Program-made: the position numbers and the translations under genes
Notes under the pieces: model-generated
Database searches by the model: none
The model's input: the letters and a program-made list of their open reading frames with translations, nothing else
Told to the model about the DNA's origin: nothing
Source of the DNA: Cristatella mucedo
Taxonomy: Eukaryota > Bryozoa > Phylactolaemata > Cristatellidae
Assembly: GCA_009760855.2 (NCBI GenBank)
Contig: WPIO01000082.1
Coordinates: forward strand, 1,319,501 to 1,383,500
DNA: 64,000 bases
Reading direction: 5' to 3'
In this document: piece by piece, positions 45,637-56,507 of the stretch
Numbering within the stretch: the stretch's first letter is position 1
Layout: the number at the start of each line of letters is the position of its first letter

Positions 45637-46059
45637 AACTAGGCTTCTTGCCTGATTATTGCCGATTTATGGGCGCTAAAGAGAAGATACAGCCATAGCT
45701 TACAAATTCAGGCCCTATCTGGCCTGACTGCCAATATTGTTAGCCTCGCAGAAAGCAGCCTGAAGCTGATGTGAACTAGATACGCTAACGAACGATCCAG
45801 AAACTTTGCGGCACACTTGCGGAGCATGAGCTGACGTAGAGCATGTGTTTTTATACACCGGTAAGATTTTAGACCAGATTCTCAGAGCACATTTATCAAC
45901 TTTCGGCCGACCTAATGGAGGAGTCCATGCAGACCTCGGAGTTCATGGCGATAGTCCGATATCAAGTATACGCGGCGTCTTTAAATAAAAGTAATCGTAT
46001 TAATAAAGCATTTATGCGGTGTCTTTAAATAACAATAATTTGAAGAATAAAGCAATATT

Positions 46060-46720
46060 GTTATAGCACCCTTACAAAACTAAATCTTTTTCTAGGCCCT
46101 TTACATATCTGTATGCCGGAAAGTAGCAGGTTCATTGCGTAGTCACAACATGCACACTTTCTGGCAGGCATACGTGCAGAAAACAGATATAAGCGGAGAC
46201 AGTGTTTCCGGCGGGTTCATAGTCTTGTGTGAAATTTCGAAAGTCAGTGACCGTGCATCAGTGAGTCAGAAGTGAATTCCCGGTTTTGGGAGTACATGAT
46301 CTGGAGGCATGGTCTCTATGGCGTTTGATGTTGGCTCGAGGCACAGCTAAGAAATTTCAGTTAGCAGAGCAGGTACGCTACCTAAGAAGCAAGTATTGGC
46401 CATAGATAGGACGGAACAAGACAAAGAATGGCCTAAAATTGAGTGACGAAAGCTTCAATTAGAGACGCTGCTTGGTGGTGAGCCAGAGCAGGTCAGCGAG
46501 AAAGGGTTTGATTTGGCAGTCTCGACATCATGGCAAAATCGCCGAGTTGCACATCTGTGTACTGACTGCAAGCGTCCTATTGCACCGACCGGTAGACCTG
46601 CAAGCGGCGACTTACAGAAATCTAGGCGGGATGTCACCAATGCATGGACCAGCTTGACTGCTGCACCTTATCTAGACAAACCCAAATATTTACAATGCTT
46701 CGTCGCTGAAAGTAGGTAGG
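46060..46720 (-). mobile_element. LINE-B 3' half, defective
   Basis: The tail reverse complement lies at 46060-46110 (TATAGCACCCTTACAAAACT, then AAATCTTTTTCTAGGC). From 46640 down, the minus strand reads VTSRLDFCKSPLAGLPVGAI, matching the LINE-B segment around FCNSLLAGLP, followed by decayed LTDLLWLTTKQRLN-like residues. Confidence 0.8.
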
Positions 46721-46736
46721 ATGGACTTGGCTGTGG

Positions 46737-46915
46737 AGCTGATGCGGTCATCCAGTGGTTAAGGCGCTTGTCCAGACCAAGTTCAAGGGTGAATGTATTT
46801 GATGGCCGAGGTCGTGGGCTCGAGCCCAGCGGCATTTGTGAAACGCCTGAATGAATATAAGTTCTCTAAGAGCGTTATGCAAATGAATTATATTTATATA
46901 TATATTATCTAAATT
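46737..46915 (+). repeat. SINE-B copy, near complete
   Basis: GCGGTCATCCAGTGGTTAAG (box A area), GAGGTCGTGGGCTCGAGCCC (box B area), GTGAAACGCCTGAATGAATA, TAAGTTCTCTAAGAGCGTTA, then TGCAAATGAATTATATT and (TA)n. Confidence 0.9.
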
Positions 46916-46919
46916 AATA

Positions 46920-47485
46920 TTATTTTAGATCTGCAGAACCAGATCCAATGCCGATGCTATGGGGATGCTATAGAAGCCCATTTTTATTATAGGCTTTCCC
47001 ATTTTCCATTGAGTATTATTGGGTCTGCCTTCAAAAAAGGCAATGTTCCATGTGTTTCCAGCAATTTTTGTACTCGAAGAATTTGCTGTTCACTCATCGA
47101 AGATAAGTTACGTCCACCTCATTTCTTCTGGCACGAGCCTCGTAATAAGAAATCGGTACTGACATTGTGAATTCGTCATAAAGTTTGTGCTGGGACAGAG
47201 AAATGCTTGGTTAATACCCTTCCACTACATGCTTAGACAACTTGGAAATAAATTTTTCCCCCAGTGAGGACAATCATTGCACTCGCATTTCAGTCTTACG
47301 CTGCACAAAATAGCATCAAACGAAGTTCGACTCTCTCCTACCAAGCTAACCATATTAGGAATATATGCATAGGGGGCGTCTCAGATCCGTTGGGTAAAAG
47401 AAAACATGCTCACTATAGGCATCCAGTGACGCCGGGCCGTGGGAAACCTTTTCTGTAGCTCATGAATTGAAGTAAATGTAATTTT
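46920..47485. other. Nothing recognised
   Basis: About 570 bp; no exon or repeat was identified. Confidence 0.4.
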
Positions 47486-47486
47486 T

Positions 47487-47600
47487 GGCTGATTTCGCAG
47501 CATCCTTTACACCGCAGAAAAAGAGCCTGAGCGACCATTGCTCTGCTTGCATTAGGCAATCAAGTATTTGCCTGCTGTATGAACCAAATCAACCAACTGC
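47487..47600 (-). repeat. Decayed SINE-A relic
   Basis: The plus strand keeps GGCTGATTTCGCAGCATCCT, AAAGAGCCTGAGCGAC, GCTTGCATTAGGCAATCAAG and ATTTGCC, the reverse complement order of the SINE-A 3' body. Confidence 0.65.
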
Positions 47601-47732
47601 AGGTGGCGCCAATGGGTACAACGGTTCCCGGAGCTAAGATCCCGTTATCTGACTTAGCATGTTTAGCTCCTCCGCATTAGTTATGGCATTCGTTATGCGA
47701 GCTCTTTGCCGTCCTTGAAGACTGGCTTGGTG

Positions 47733-47929
47733 AAGTACCCGTGATGGCACACTAGGTAAGGCGGTTGCTTTCACGACCTCGGTCCCGAGGTCGTGGGTTC
47801 AATTCCTGCGGTGGGCGATTCTTTATCGCCACTGCAAGCGGTGGTGATTGCCATAAAGGCTCTTCTGTCGCTATACAAAAATAGGCTGTTTAATCAGCTA
47901 GGATTTATTCATTTTATTTAAGTACCCGT
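47733..47929 (+). repeat. SINE-A copy with 10-bp target-site duplication
   Basis: The SINE body (about 47743-47919) lies between two copies of AAGTACCCGT (47733-47742 and 47920-47929). It has box A TGGCACACTAGG, the full 11-bp-arm hairpin, box B GGTTCAATTCC (one change from consensus), and a tail GGATTTATTCATTTTATTT. The clean duplication marks a relatively recent insertion. Confidence 0.96.
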
Positions 47930-49700
47930 TCAGCCTTGTGGGCGTGGTCTCAATGGAGCCTTTCGCGGTACGGATGGCAGGCCCATAAGCAGCTAGGATC
48001 GTTAATATTTAAGTAGAAAACTGCAAAACGTTATTAAAAAAATTAAAAACCCCAAATACAAGCTAAAGCTATCCAGACAGAAGCATAATGACACTCAGCT
48101 TGTTGCAATGGTACGGATGCTTAATGCTAGCTTTTGTGGTCAGTTCAGCCCAGGCGAGCCACTTGGCTGATAGGAACTTTAAAAATCCTCAACTTTCAAT
48201 CCGTGTGTGATCAAGCTATTAAGACATCAGAAGAGGCTATTGCATCTGGGATAGGAAAGGGCAATATTTATTTACAGTGCTCTAGACCGCCTGCTTATTT
48301 TGCCAAGTGAGTACTAATATTTATCCTGGCTCTGCCCATACTCTCGGCTCTCTCTATTCTAACAGTAAATATTATTCTTCTGTTTTAGGTAATGCATTCT
48401 TTCGCTCTCACCATCTCAAGAGATCCACGTGCGCCTTTAACATATCGAAACGTAATTCAGGTGCTGATGAGTTAATCCAGCAATGTTTATTTACCCCGTT
48501 TGTACAAGAGAAAGTAGATCTTGGCGCCAAGTGCTGTGCACACAATTGCCCGTAGAACGGCCAAAAGAACTGCCTGACGGACGGCACTTGCATGGAACTT
48601 TGTAACGTTGGCTTGATTCGCTCGAGGGCTTGGCATCAATAGTTTTTCTGAATGCGAGCCTGTCAAGAATGCAGTGCGAGCACCATGCCTGGTTGTCACG
48701 ACCTGTCCTTCGAGCCCCGGTTCACGCCGTTTAATAGGCCAGTTCAGGCAGGCTGGGGATCATTAGACCGCCTCCCCTGCAGGTCATGCACCCTCTTGGC
48801 CCAATGCAATCGATGGTGCAGCCGCACTGTAAAACCTTGTTAAGTCTGAAGGGAATCGCGATACGTACCGGCGGTTTAAGCTTGCACACACGCCCACTGT
48901 CAGATAGCGCGCACACCGTCTAGCTAGGCAAGAGCAAGGACGTCTGAAAAAGGCGCCAGAAGGCGCCAGAAGGCGCCAGCTTGCCCGTAAGGTCAAGTTG
49001 TTCAGAGTCGGGATCGTAAGCCACGAGTTTGAAGCGAGCCTCCCGAGAGCCGCTAGCAAGTATCGTGAGCAAGAGCGATTGGATAGATATGCGATGGATA
49101 TATGATATATGATGAGATATATGATATGATATGATATGAGATATATGATGGAGCGATAGCCTTGGATGCCACATCTCTCTTCTAAGCACGAGAGCCACAA
49201 ATATGCTGCTGCACTGCCACGGCACTCGTCGACATTCCTGTGGCTTCGAGCCTTCCTGCAGAACTGCGGTTGACTAGGCGGCTTACCATCAGGCCACTGA
49301 AACAGTGAAGAATAGTCCAGAGCCCGTGCAAAGGGGGGCGGGCGATAATTGGCTGTCTCTCTGTTAGCGCGAACCACCACGCTTGAAGTTGCAGTAATGC
49401 AGGGCTCCTGCTTTCACTCGTGGCTTTGGGGAAGCGTACGGCAACGGTAAACTGCGATGCGAAAGTCGAACGAGCCTTCGTACGCTGCTTTGCTGATAAT
49501 AGTTGCTAAGAGTTTCAAGCCGATGGGTCACCCTGTGCGGCCGCTGGCCGATTCAAGGCTATAGCGACTAGCGAAGCCTGAGAAAGCTCCCCCACCGTCA
49601 CGGGCAGAATTAGCATTGCTTTTCGTATGCCTGCTAGTGCTCACGTGACCTGACATTATCGACGGCTCGGGGAGTGCCGTACGAGCGCGGCTGTCACCCA
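47930..49700. other. No gene recognised; two small tandem arrays
   Basis: AGGCGCCAGA is repeated three times at 48951-48980. A GATAT/ATGAT-type array lies at about 49081-49150 (GATATATGATATGATATGAT). The minus strand is open over 48784-49380 without a motif. Confidence 0.5.
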
Positions 49701-49709
49701 CTTTGCCAC

Positions 49710-50272
49710 CCTCAATCGCACCACTTCTCGCCAACCTGCACTGGCTAACAGCCAAGCAACGGATTGACTTCGAGGTTTTATCGCTTACTTTTAGGTCACT
49801 TCATTCTTTGGCTCCAGCCTATCTCTCAGATCTACTCCCCCACCAGGCCAAGCATCGTACCACCCGCTTTTCGGAATACAACTGTCAACCGATACCTCGT
49901 ACACACCTCAAATCCTTTGGAGACCATGCATTTAGTTCGTATGCTCCCAAAGCCTGGAACTCCCTCCAGACTTGCATCAGAACATCCCCTGACCTGACCA
50001 CATTAAAAAAGAACTTAGAAACACACTTATTTAGGACAGCATTTAGTGGGTCCCTGTGATTCGTCCTTCATGTGCTTATGCATGCTGACACTGTGCATGC
50101 TGCCACTAACCACATTTGCATGCTGACCCTGTGCATGTCACCCTTAACCATGTTGTTTACGTTGGTTGATTATCAAGCATAATATTACTCACCATTCAAA
50201 TGCATTTCCCTTTGCAGCAAATGTAAAGCGCCCAGAAAGAGTTTGAGTTCTCTGAGAGCGCTTTATCAAGTG

Positions 50273-50306
<34 letters not shown>
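49710..50306 (+). mobile_element. LINE-B 3' third, ends in (ATT)n
   Basis: LANLHWLTAKQRIDFEVLSL, then SLAPAYLSDLLPHQAKHRTT and SFGDHAFSSYAPKAWNSLQT, are open from 49703 to 50059, one of the best-kept LINE-B C-termini. The 3' part has GGGTCCCTGTGATTCGTCCT, the terminal hairpin with GCGCCCAG...GAGCGC (about 50227-50262) and (ATT)n at 50273-50306. Confidence 0.95.
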
Positions 50307-50307
50307 G

Positions 50308-50432
50308 ATTGGCCCAAGTGTTAAGTGCTCGCCTTTAAAGAACAAGATCGCAATATTGAGCCCTGAGGCATTTGAAAAAGATTCTTTCAAGAGAAGTTCT
50401 CTTAAGGCGCTCTACAAATGAATTGTATTTCA
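50308..50432 (+). repeat. SINE-B copy adjoining the LINE-B tail
   Basis: GGCCCAAGTGTTAAGTGCTC (box A area), GAGCCCTGAGGCATTTG, AGAAGTTCTCTTAAGGCGCT and CTACAAATGAATTGTATT. It begins directly where the LINE-B ATT tail ends. Confidence 0.8.
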
Positions 50433-51640
50433 TGTATGCCATTGCGGTGGCCTCGATCGTGTAATGAGCATGCTCTCGATTTCTGACTAGCGTTCATTTC
50501 CCGTCAACTGCCCTCCGAATAATCGGACAAGAATCGTGGGTGTGTAGGTTTGTGCTCGAGGGCGTTCGCAAGCAACGTAGTGACGGCCTCGATGTGGCTG
50601 GAGCTTTTGAACAAGTACAATGAGACCATCAGCCCTCTCCGCCCGCGCAAACACTCAGGGTCTAACCTTTTAGAGAGAGCCTTCCTAGTTAAACAAAGGG
50701 TTACGCCCTCAATAGCCCGTCACTTTCCAGAGACCACCCGTAGCAAAGGAGCCTCTCCCGGTGTGACAGCTGGCAGGAGCACAATGGCGGTAGCTCACTC
50801 CTCTGTTAAGCTAATAAACGGGGATCGGAAGTGAAAGAGCGTGACAAGGCCGCTGATGCGACTTCATGTGCGTGCAGAAACGCAAAGATTTTATCGACAG
50901 GGCAACTCCAACGCCTTACTGCAAAAGGCAGCCCGGGAGTACTTTCCGAAACAAGCTCCAGTCGCCAGTTACACCGAAGTCAAACAGTCCAGACCGGTCG
51001 CTGGGCTTCGCACTCATCGGGCCGCTTCCGAGCGACAAGCCAAAAGATCCCAGGATTTGCGAACGTTGCGAGTCGAGCGTGCTCCTTTGAACAAATGAAT
51101 GCGTCGCCGCTTGCCGCTTAGCCTGAAGACCGCAGTCGTGAATTCGTTTGATGGCCAGATGTTGCGGCTGCAAGCTCAATTGCACGCAGGTATGCCGACA
51201 GTAGGAGAGCGTAGCAGCGAGGAAGCGTGCCTATGCGAGGAGGCTTACAGGCATTAAATAGCGGCGGCGGCGGCGTACATCGGCGGCTCCGCGGCTGTGA
51301 GCTCGCATCAGCTCAAACCCTTGGGCCGACTCCGGAAACGCAGTTTACTGACGACTGCACGGCGTCGGCTTGTACGCGGCCTCGGCTATAGATTATTCCA
51401 TCTCACTGGTCTGCATGATGTCGCTGCCTGGCGATTGTTATTATTTTCCAAATACACATCACAGAAGATGATCTGCGGTGTGTTCTGCTTGCTCTGGCAC
51501 GTCGGGTTTGGCAGATTTTGCTCATCAACGATCGCGTGCATTTTAGAATTACCCATCTTGTATAATGAAACCGGCTTTCGTTAGGTTCACTTGCTACAGT
51601 TACTTAATGTCATCCGTGGTGTGTTTTTTGTGGTAACCAG
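50433..51640. other. No gene recognised
   Basis: About 1.2 kb with a CpG-richer stretch and (GGC)n at 51262-51274. Several short open frames overlap at 50830-51185 on both strands. None has splice sites or motifs that I can support. Confidence 0.4.
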
Positions 51641-51647
51641 ACTTTTT

Positions 51648-51815
51648 CACCCCGGCTGTTTGGACCCCGGAGTGTTCGACCCGGGAGATTTGACCCAGGG
51701 AGTAATCGACCCTAGGATTATTGGCCCCCTCGGACGATTCGTCCCTGTCCATTTCACACACGGGCGTTTGCACTCCAGGATCGTTCGACCCATGGTGTTT
51801 GGACCGACATAATCA
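51648..51815 (+). repeat. Left array of about 15-bp units of a MULE-type element
   Basis: About ten diverged units of the form GGAGTGTTCGACCC run in one orientation (for example GGCTGTTTGGACCCC, GGAGTGTTCGACCCG, GGAGATTTGACCCAG, GGATCGTTCGACCCAT). The reverse complement of the unit (GGGTCGAACACTCC) recurs on the far side of the transposase gene at 53828-53895. Confidence 0.85.
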
Positions 51816-52172
51816 CTTTTAGTGATATGATAGGAATTTGGTTTTAAAACAAAAATGTTGTGTAAACACGTATAATCAGTACCAGAAGTGACTGCCGAAC
51901 GTGTTATAACGTCTCCCCGCTGTATTTAACCAGCAGGATGTGTCAATACCGGGAACGTTGCTGCATTTATCGCAAATATGTACTGCTTGCGTAGTTATCA
52001 TAAATCACATATACAGTTGGTGATTGAGGAATGGAGGCTGCCGTTTAATGTGGCGTGAGTGAAAGAGAAAACAAACTTCGTTTCTCGGTAAGTATGAATA
52101 TTGCTTTTCGGGAACTTGCCGTCACGTGATACATTCTGCACTATTTGTAGGCGTACCTAGCTACTTCTGCCG

Positions 52173-53616
52173 GTGCATGTGCGATACCGTGGTAATGTCG
52201 GGTACCGTGTAATATGGTGCGAAGAAACGAGGAAAGAGAACTTTGCTGCTTGTAATCACGAATACTGGTTCCAAAGGCAGACTATGAAGAATGATGTGGT
52301 ATGGAGATGTTGCAAGTTAACGTCGTTGAAGTGCCTCGCGAGAGTGAAGACGCTGGACGACAGGGTTCTACACCAATTCAATGATCACACTCATGAAGGA
52401 AATCGGCCAAAGTCATTGGCGCGTAAAGCTGTCCGGAGAAATGAAAGAACGGATGAATGACGCTCTTGCTCGACCGTCAACCAGTCAAGCTGCTGCGATG
52501 TCCACCTTACCTGATTACGTTCTCATGGCCCTACTGAAGAAGGACGCGCTGTCTCGTGCGTTGCAGCGGCATAGAAGTAAAATAGCAATTGAAGCAAACG
52601 ACAAGCAGATGTTACCACCACTACCAACGAATGCGACCTTTGAAATACCGGAAAAATTTCGCAACTTAGTGCTCCATGATTCGCAAGGTGACACACACGA
52701 GCCGAGAATTATATTTATGGGCGATCGTACTGTTGTAGATGCGATGATGCGAGCCAAGCAGTGGCTAGGCGATGGCACATTCAAAGTTGTTTCAGCGTTA
52801 TTCTATCAACTTTACACCTTCCACTTTGTCTTTGATGAGGGCACAAACCCAGCTGCACTGTACTGTTTTTTGCCTGGCAAGACGCAGGCAACTTATCAAA
52901 GATTGATGCCCGTCATCACAAATTTCATGCCGCAAGGAGCTCCGGAGGTCATTCTCATGGATTTCGAATTGGTGCCAATGACCGTTTTGCGAGCCGCTTA
53001 TCCTGCAGCTAGAATAACTGGCTGCTATTTTTACTTGACACCAAGTGTACTCAGGAAAGTTCAAGAGCTCGGACTAAAAACTGCATACGAAACAGATAAA
53101 ATGTTCTGTCAGTTCGTGAGATGCCTATCAGCTCTCACATTTGTTCCTGAAAACGATGTTGCAGACGCCTTTGACGAGCTAGTTGAAGACATGCCTCAAC
53201 AGGAACGCATTGAAGAAATGGTTACCTATTTCGAGCACTCCTTTGTTCGAGGACGCCGTCTTCGCGGAAGGGTAGAACGGTACGGATCGTCGCTCTTTAG
53301 TATTCCAACTTGGAACCAGAGAAATGTTGCGGCTAGTGGACTTGCCAAAACTAGCAACATCTGCGAGGGATGGCAGAATACATTGCAATCACTCTTCAGC
53401 TGTCAACATCCAACTATGTGGACGTTTCTGGATGGAATAACGAAAGACATCAAGTCTAACAAGGCCAAACTGCTGCAAGCTGTCGCGGGTGCACAGCATC
53501 CCACAAAGAAACGTTACCGTGAGCTGCAGCAACGTGTGGAACTAGCTGTAGCCACTTACAACCGCATCAACGCGTCCACGTACCTGAAAGCCATGGCATA
53601 TTTGTCACATTCTTAA
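52173..53616 (+). CDS. FLYWCH zinc finger / MULE transposase, one frameshift
   Basis: A Mutator-like element transposase that would cut and move its own DNA element in the nucleus. The first frame (52173-52460) carries a FLYWCH-type zinc finger: WRC...LKC...ARVKTL...HTH. The second frame (52381-53616) carries the MULE domain; in its 411 residues GDGTF has the first catalytic Asp (131) and ILMDFE the second (194). The motif after it, usually GC-x-FH, is GCYFY here (Tyr at 218 instead of His). The end has GLAKTSNICEGWQ. The frames differ by one base and must join at about 52400-52440, so the copy is probably inactive. A possible 5' untranslated intron lies at about 52087-52151 (CTCG/GTAAGT, CTATTTGTAG). 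No MULE relatives were seen elsewhere in the window. Confidence 0.9.
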
Positions 53617-53827
53617 TTGCACATATTAAAATTGAATTGAAATATGTGTTGATGCACATTTCAGGTGATCACAAGTTGAACTTGTTTAACTAATTTTTTT
53701 AACATGCTTTGTGTCTTGTAACAGCCAAGTAAGAGATTAAACGTTATTGGTAACTTCAAAAGCTGTTTATTATTCCTGTATACTTCATAGTCAGGAGTGG
53801 TCAAAACTCCTGCAGTCGATTCGCACT

Positions 53828-53895
53828 AGGGTCGAAGAATCCTTTGGTCAGAAAACCCTGGTTTGAATCCTCCGTGTTTGAAACATCCCCTTGAT
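53828..53895 (-). repeat. Right array of about 15-bp units of the MULE-type element
   Basis: Four units, GGTCGAAGAATCCTTT, GGTCAGAAAACCCTG, GTTTGAATCCTCCGT and GTTTGAAACATCCCC. They match the reverse complement of the left array (GGGTCGAA-x-x-TCC). An old LINE fragment starts directly beyond it. Confidence 0.75.
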
Positions 53896-53899
53896 GAAC

Positions 53900-54240
53900 C
53901 AGCTCTCACTGATCTACACTGGCTGGCCAACTAGCAGCGTTTTGAATTCATGTTTGTTACTCACTTACGATTCCCTTCATTCTCTTGCTACTGATTACAT
54001 TTCTTATGCACTGCATAAGCAAGCTTTGAATTGTATTGTAAGGCATGCTTTCCTTACTCTACGTCGCTAGCTGGTCCACTAACCAAGCTCAAATACTTCG
54101 AAGACCTAGCCCTCAGTTCTCGTGATCTCAAAGTATAAAAATCAATTCCGACTGACGCTACAAGATCCCCTGACTTGATGAAATTTGAAAGAAGCTAAAA
54201 ATTCACCTGTTCCTCACTAAATTTCCTGCGTCCGTGTGAA
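53900..54240 (+). mobile_element. Old LINE-B-like C-terminal fragment
   Basis: The translation reads EPALTDLHWLAN, then QRFEFMFVTHLRF and ALSSRDLKV, matching the LINE C-terminus (LxDLHWLxxKQRIDF). Stops are frequent. Confidence 0.6.
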
Positions 54241-54244
54241 TTTT

Positions 54245-56460
54245 CCTTTTGAGTGTTAATTCGTGACGGAGCTGCGCGTGTTATCGCTTAACAATTGGCA
54301 TGCTTTTCAGTCTAGCATTCGTATAGTGTCCATAAAAAATGAAGTTTTCTCCTGGGGCTATAACAATGCTTTTTAGTATTACGGATATGTTTAGTTTTAA
54401 TTTGTGTAAGGAGAAAGCCGGTTGAAACAGATTCGTCGCAGTGGTTGGGGCTTCTTACGCAATCGACTGGCGGAAAATTGTGTACTGCTAGTTTGGACGT
54501 TGGTGAACAATTACGGCCCACCGGCCAGCAAGATGTCCTAATAGTCATCATCCCTTTTACTCATCTTTTTAAATCCAAGGAGTATATGAGGACTTCCAAG
54601 GAGGGTTAAGTCAAGCACTCTCAATGCAATTCACTGAATTTAAGAGCCACTACCAAGGAAAAAATAACGTGAAAAGTGGGACTATATATATGTGGGCTTA
54701 TTCGTGAAAGTGATGTGTAGTTGAATTGTACGTCTCGAAAAAAACTACTTCCTTCTAAAGCTTGCGTGGTAATTTTTGTATGACTTCAATTCAAATTAAT
54801 TTTGATTCATTTTCAGCTTTTGTGACTAAATGCAAACCAAATATATATGAATCGTTTTTTCTCATAATGGATCGTGTGAATTTCAAATTTATCATTGTCA
54901 AGTCACAAAAGTAAAGTCTATGGGGACACGAAGGCCAAGTTGTTTAGTAATAGTGGCCAGTTTCAATATGTTTTAGGTATAAGCCGTCAGGAAATAACGT
55001 TCCAATTAGAAAAAAAAGTTGTGCGACTTTATAAAAGCAAGCTTGGATTAGCAATAAAACCATATAAGCGCCTAATGGAAGCCCATAACTTTTGCCATTA
55101 CAAACGCGTCGCAGAGGAGAAAGAGCGCAACGCGTTTGTAGCAACTGGCGACCGACTTACCAAAGTAATCTGATCAATGTAAATTATGACCTACGTGAAT
55201 GCGGTATCATACCGCAAGGACGTCTTCTCATCGGCCGCTACCCAATCAGAGCAGCGAATCTAAATATCGATATCTAAACATGGCAGCATTAAAGTGCCCT
55301 CATACATTGATACAAAGAAATTCCAAATCCGCGGAGTGAAACCGTCTGGTCGACGATCAAGGAGGGCTAGTTGAGCGCACCTGCTCTTAGCACAGCTCCA
55401 CAATTCACATAATTTCATCAGGTGTTCCTATTTTTTATTGTACTATTATTTTTATCATCATTCTTTCATTTTCCTATTTTTTTTAATCTAAATTTTTGAA
55501 ATTCAAAAAGCTGCTCCAGCTTTAACGCTCTCAGTGCAGTCAGTACGTTCTTTAATCCAGCCAATATGGAAATCTCTGTTGAAGGTGAAATATTCACCAA
55601 CATTGTCGCAAGCAATGAGACTAACAGAAGATGAATGCCAATAGTCCTCAGCAATTATCTAAAACGCCTGACACCACATGTTGCAAACGGGCCGTTGCGG
55701 CTTCTCGCACAAGTCCTTGGGCTAGAAGCACCGTGCTAATATTAATAGCATTAGTCCTTGCAAAGACATGCTAAATAGCTGACCATTGATGCATGGCTAA
55801 CTATTCCTGGGCGCAGCACCTATACACGCAGATATTCCGACGGTATTTGAACATGGCAGCAATATAGAGCCCCCATACCCATCCAGTGCAACAAATGCGT
55901 GTCTGAAGTGTAGAGCTGTCTATTCAACAGCCACAGAGGGCTACGGATATAGAGGCAACTTGCACAGGGTACTTTGAAGTCTCAAGTACAGCTGACTTAA
56001 CTATCAAACGAGTTTGGCTATTTATGACGCGTAATGATGAATTGCCTGCTAGCTGGTCTCTATTCAGTTAAATTCAGGAACGGGCAATAAAATATTGGAA
56101 GGCAAAACTTGGCTGATTATAATGCACTCCAATTTTTCAATAGAGATGTTACTATGCTTAATAAATGTTTTTCGTACGGCCACCTATTCGCCGAGCTCGC
56201 GATAGACGAAGCTCGTGCGGGAAAGTGGAGGTTGGCGCCTAAACGGCTACACCGCTGCGCATCTACTGAGCTACGTCAACCAGGGAATATGCGGCGGCCG
56301 CAGGAAAGAGTTCTCGGGACTAATCTCCGTAGACTAATCTTCTAAAAGAAAACGTACGACAACCGCACAAGAAGTAGACAGTGAAACAGCAAATCCCAAG
56401 CTTGTCAAGAGAGTGCACGGAAATGCTTGCCTGTCGTCGTCGACTCATAGACACTAGCCG
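54245..56460. other. Nothing recognised
   Basis: About 2.2 kb of AT-rich sequence. The open frames are short and without motifs. Confidence 0.4.

Positions 56461-56463
<3 letters not shown>

Positions 56464-56504
<41 letters not shown>
56464..56504. repeat. (CT)20 microsatellite
   Basis: A pure CT tract, shorter than those in slo intron 1. Confidence 0.95.
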
Positions 56505-56505
<1 letters not shown>

Positions 56506-56507
<2 letters not shown>

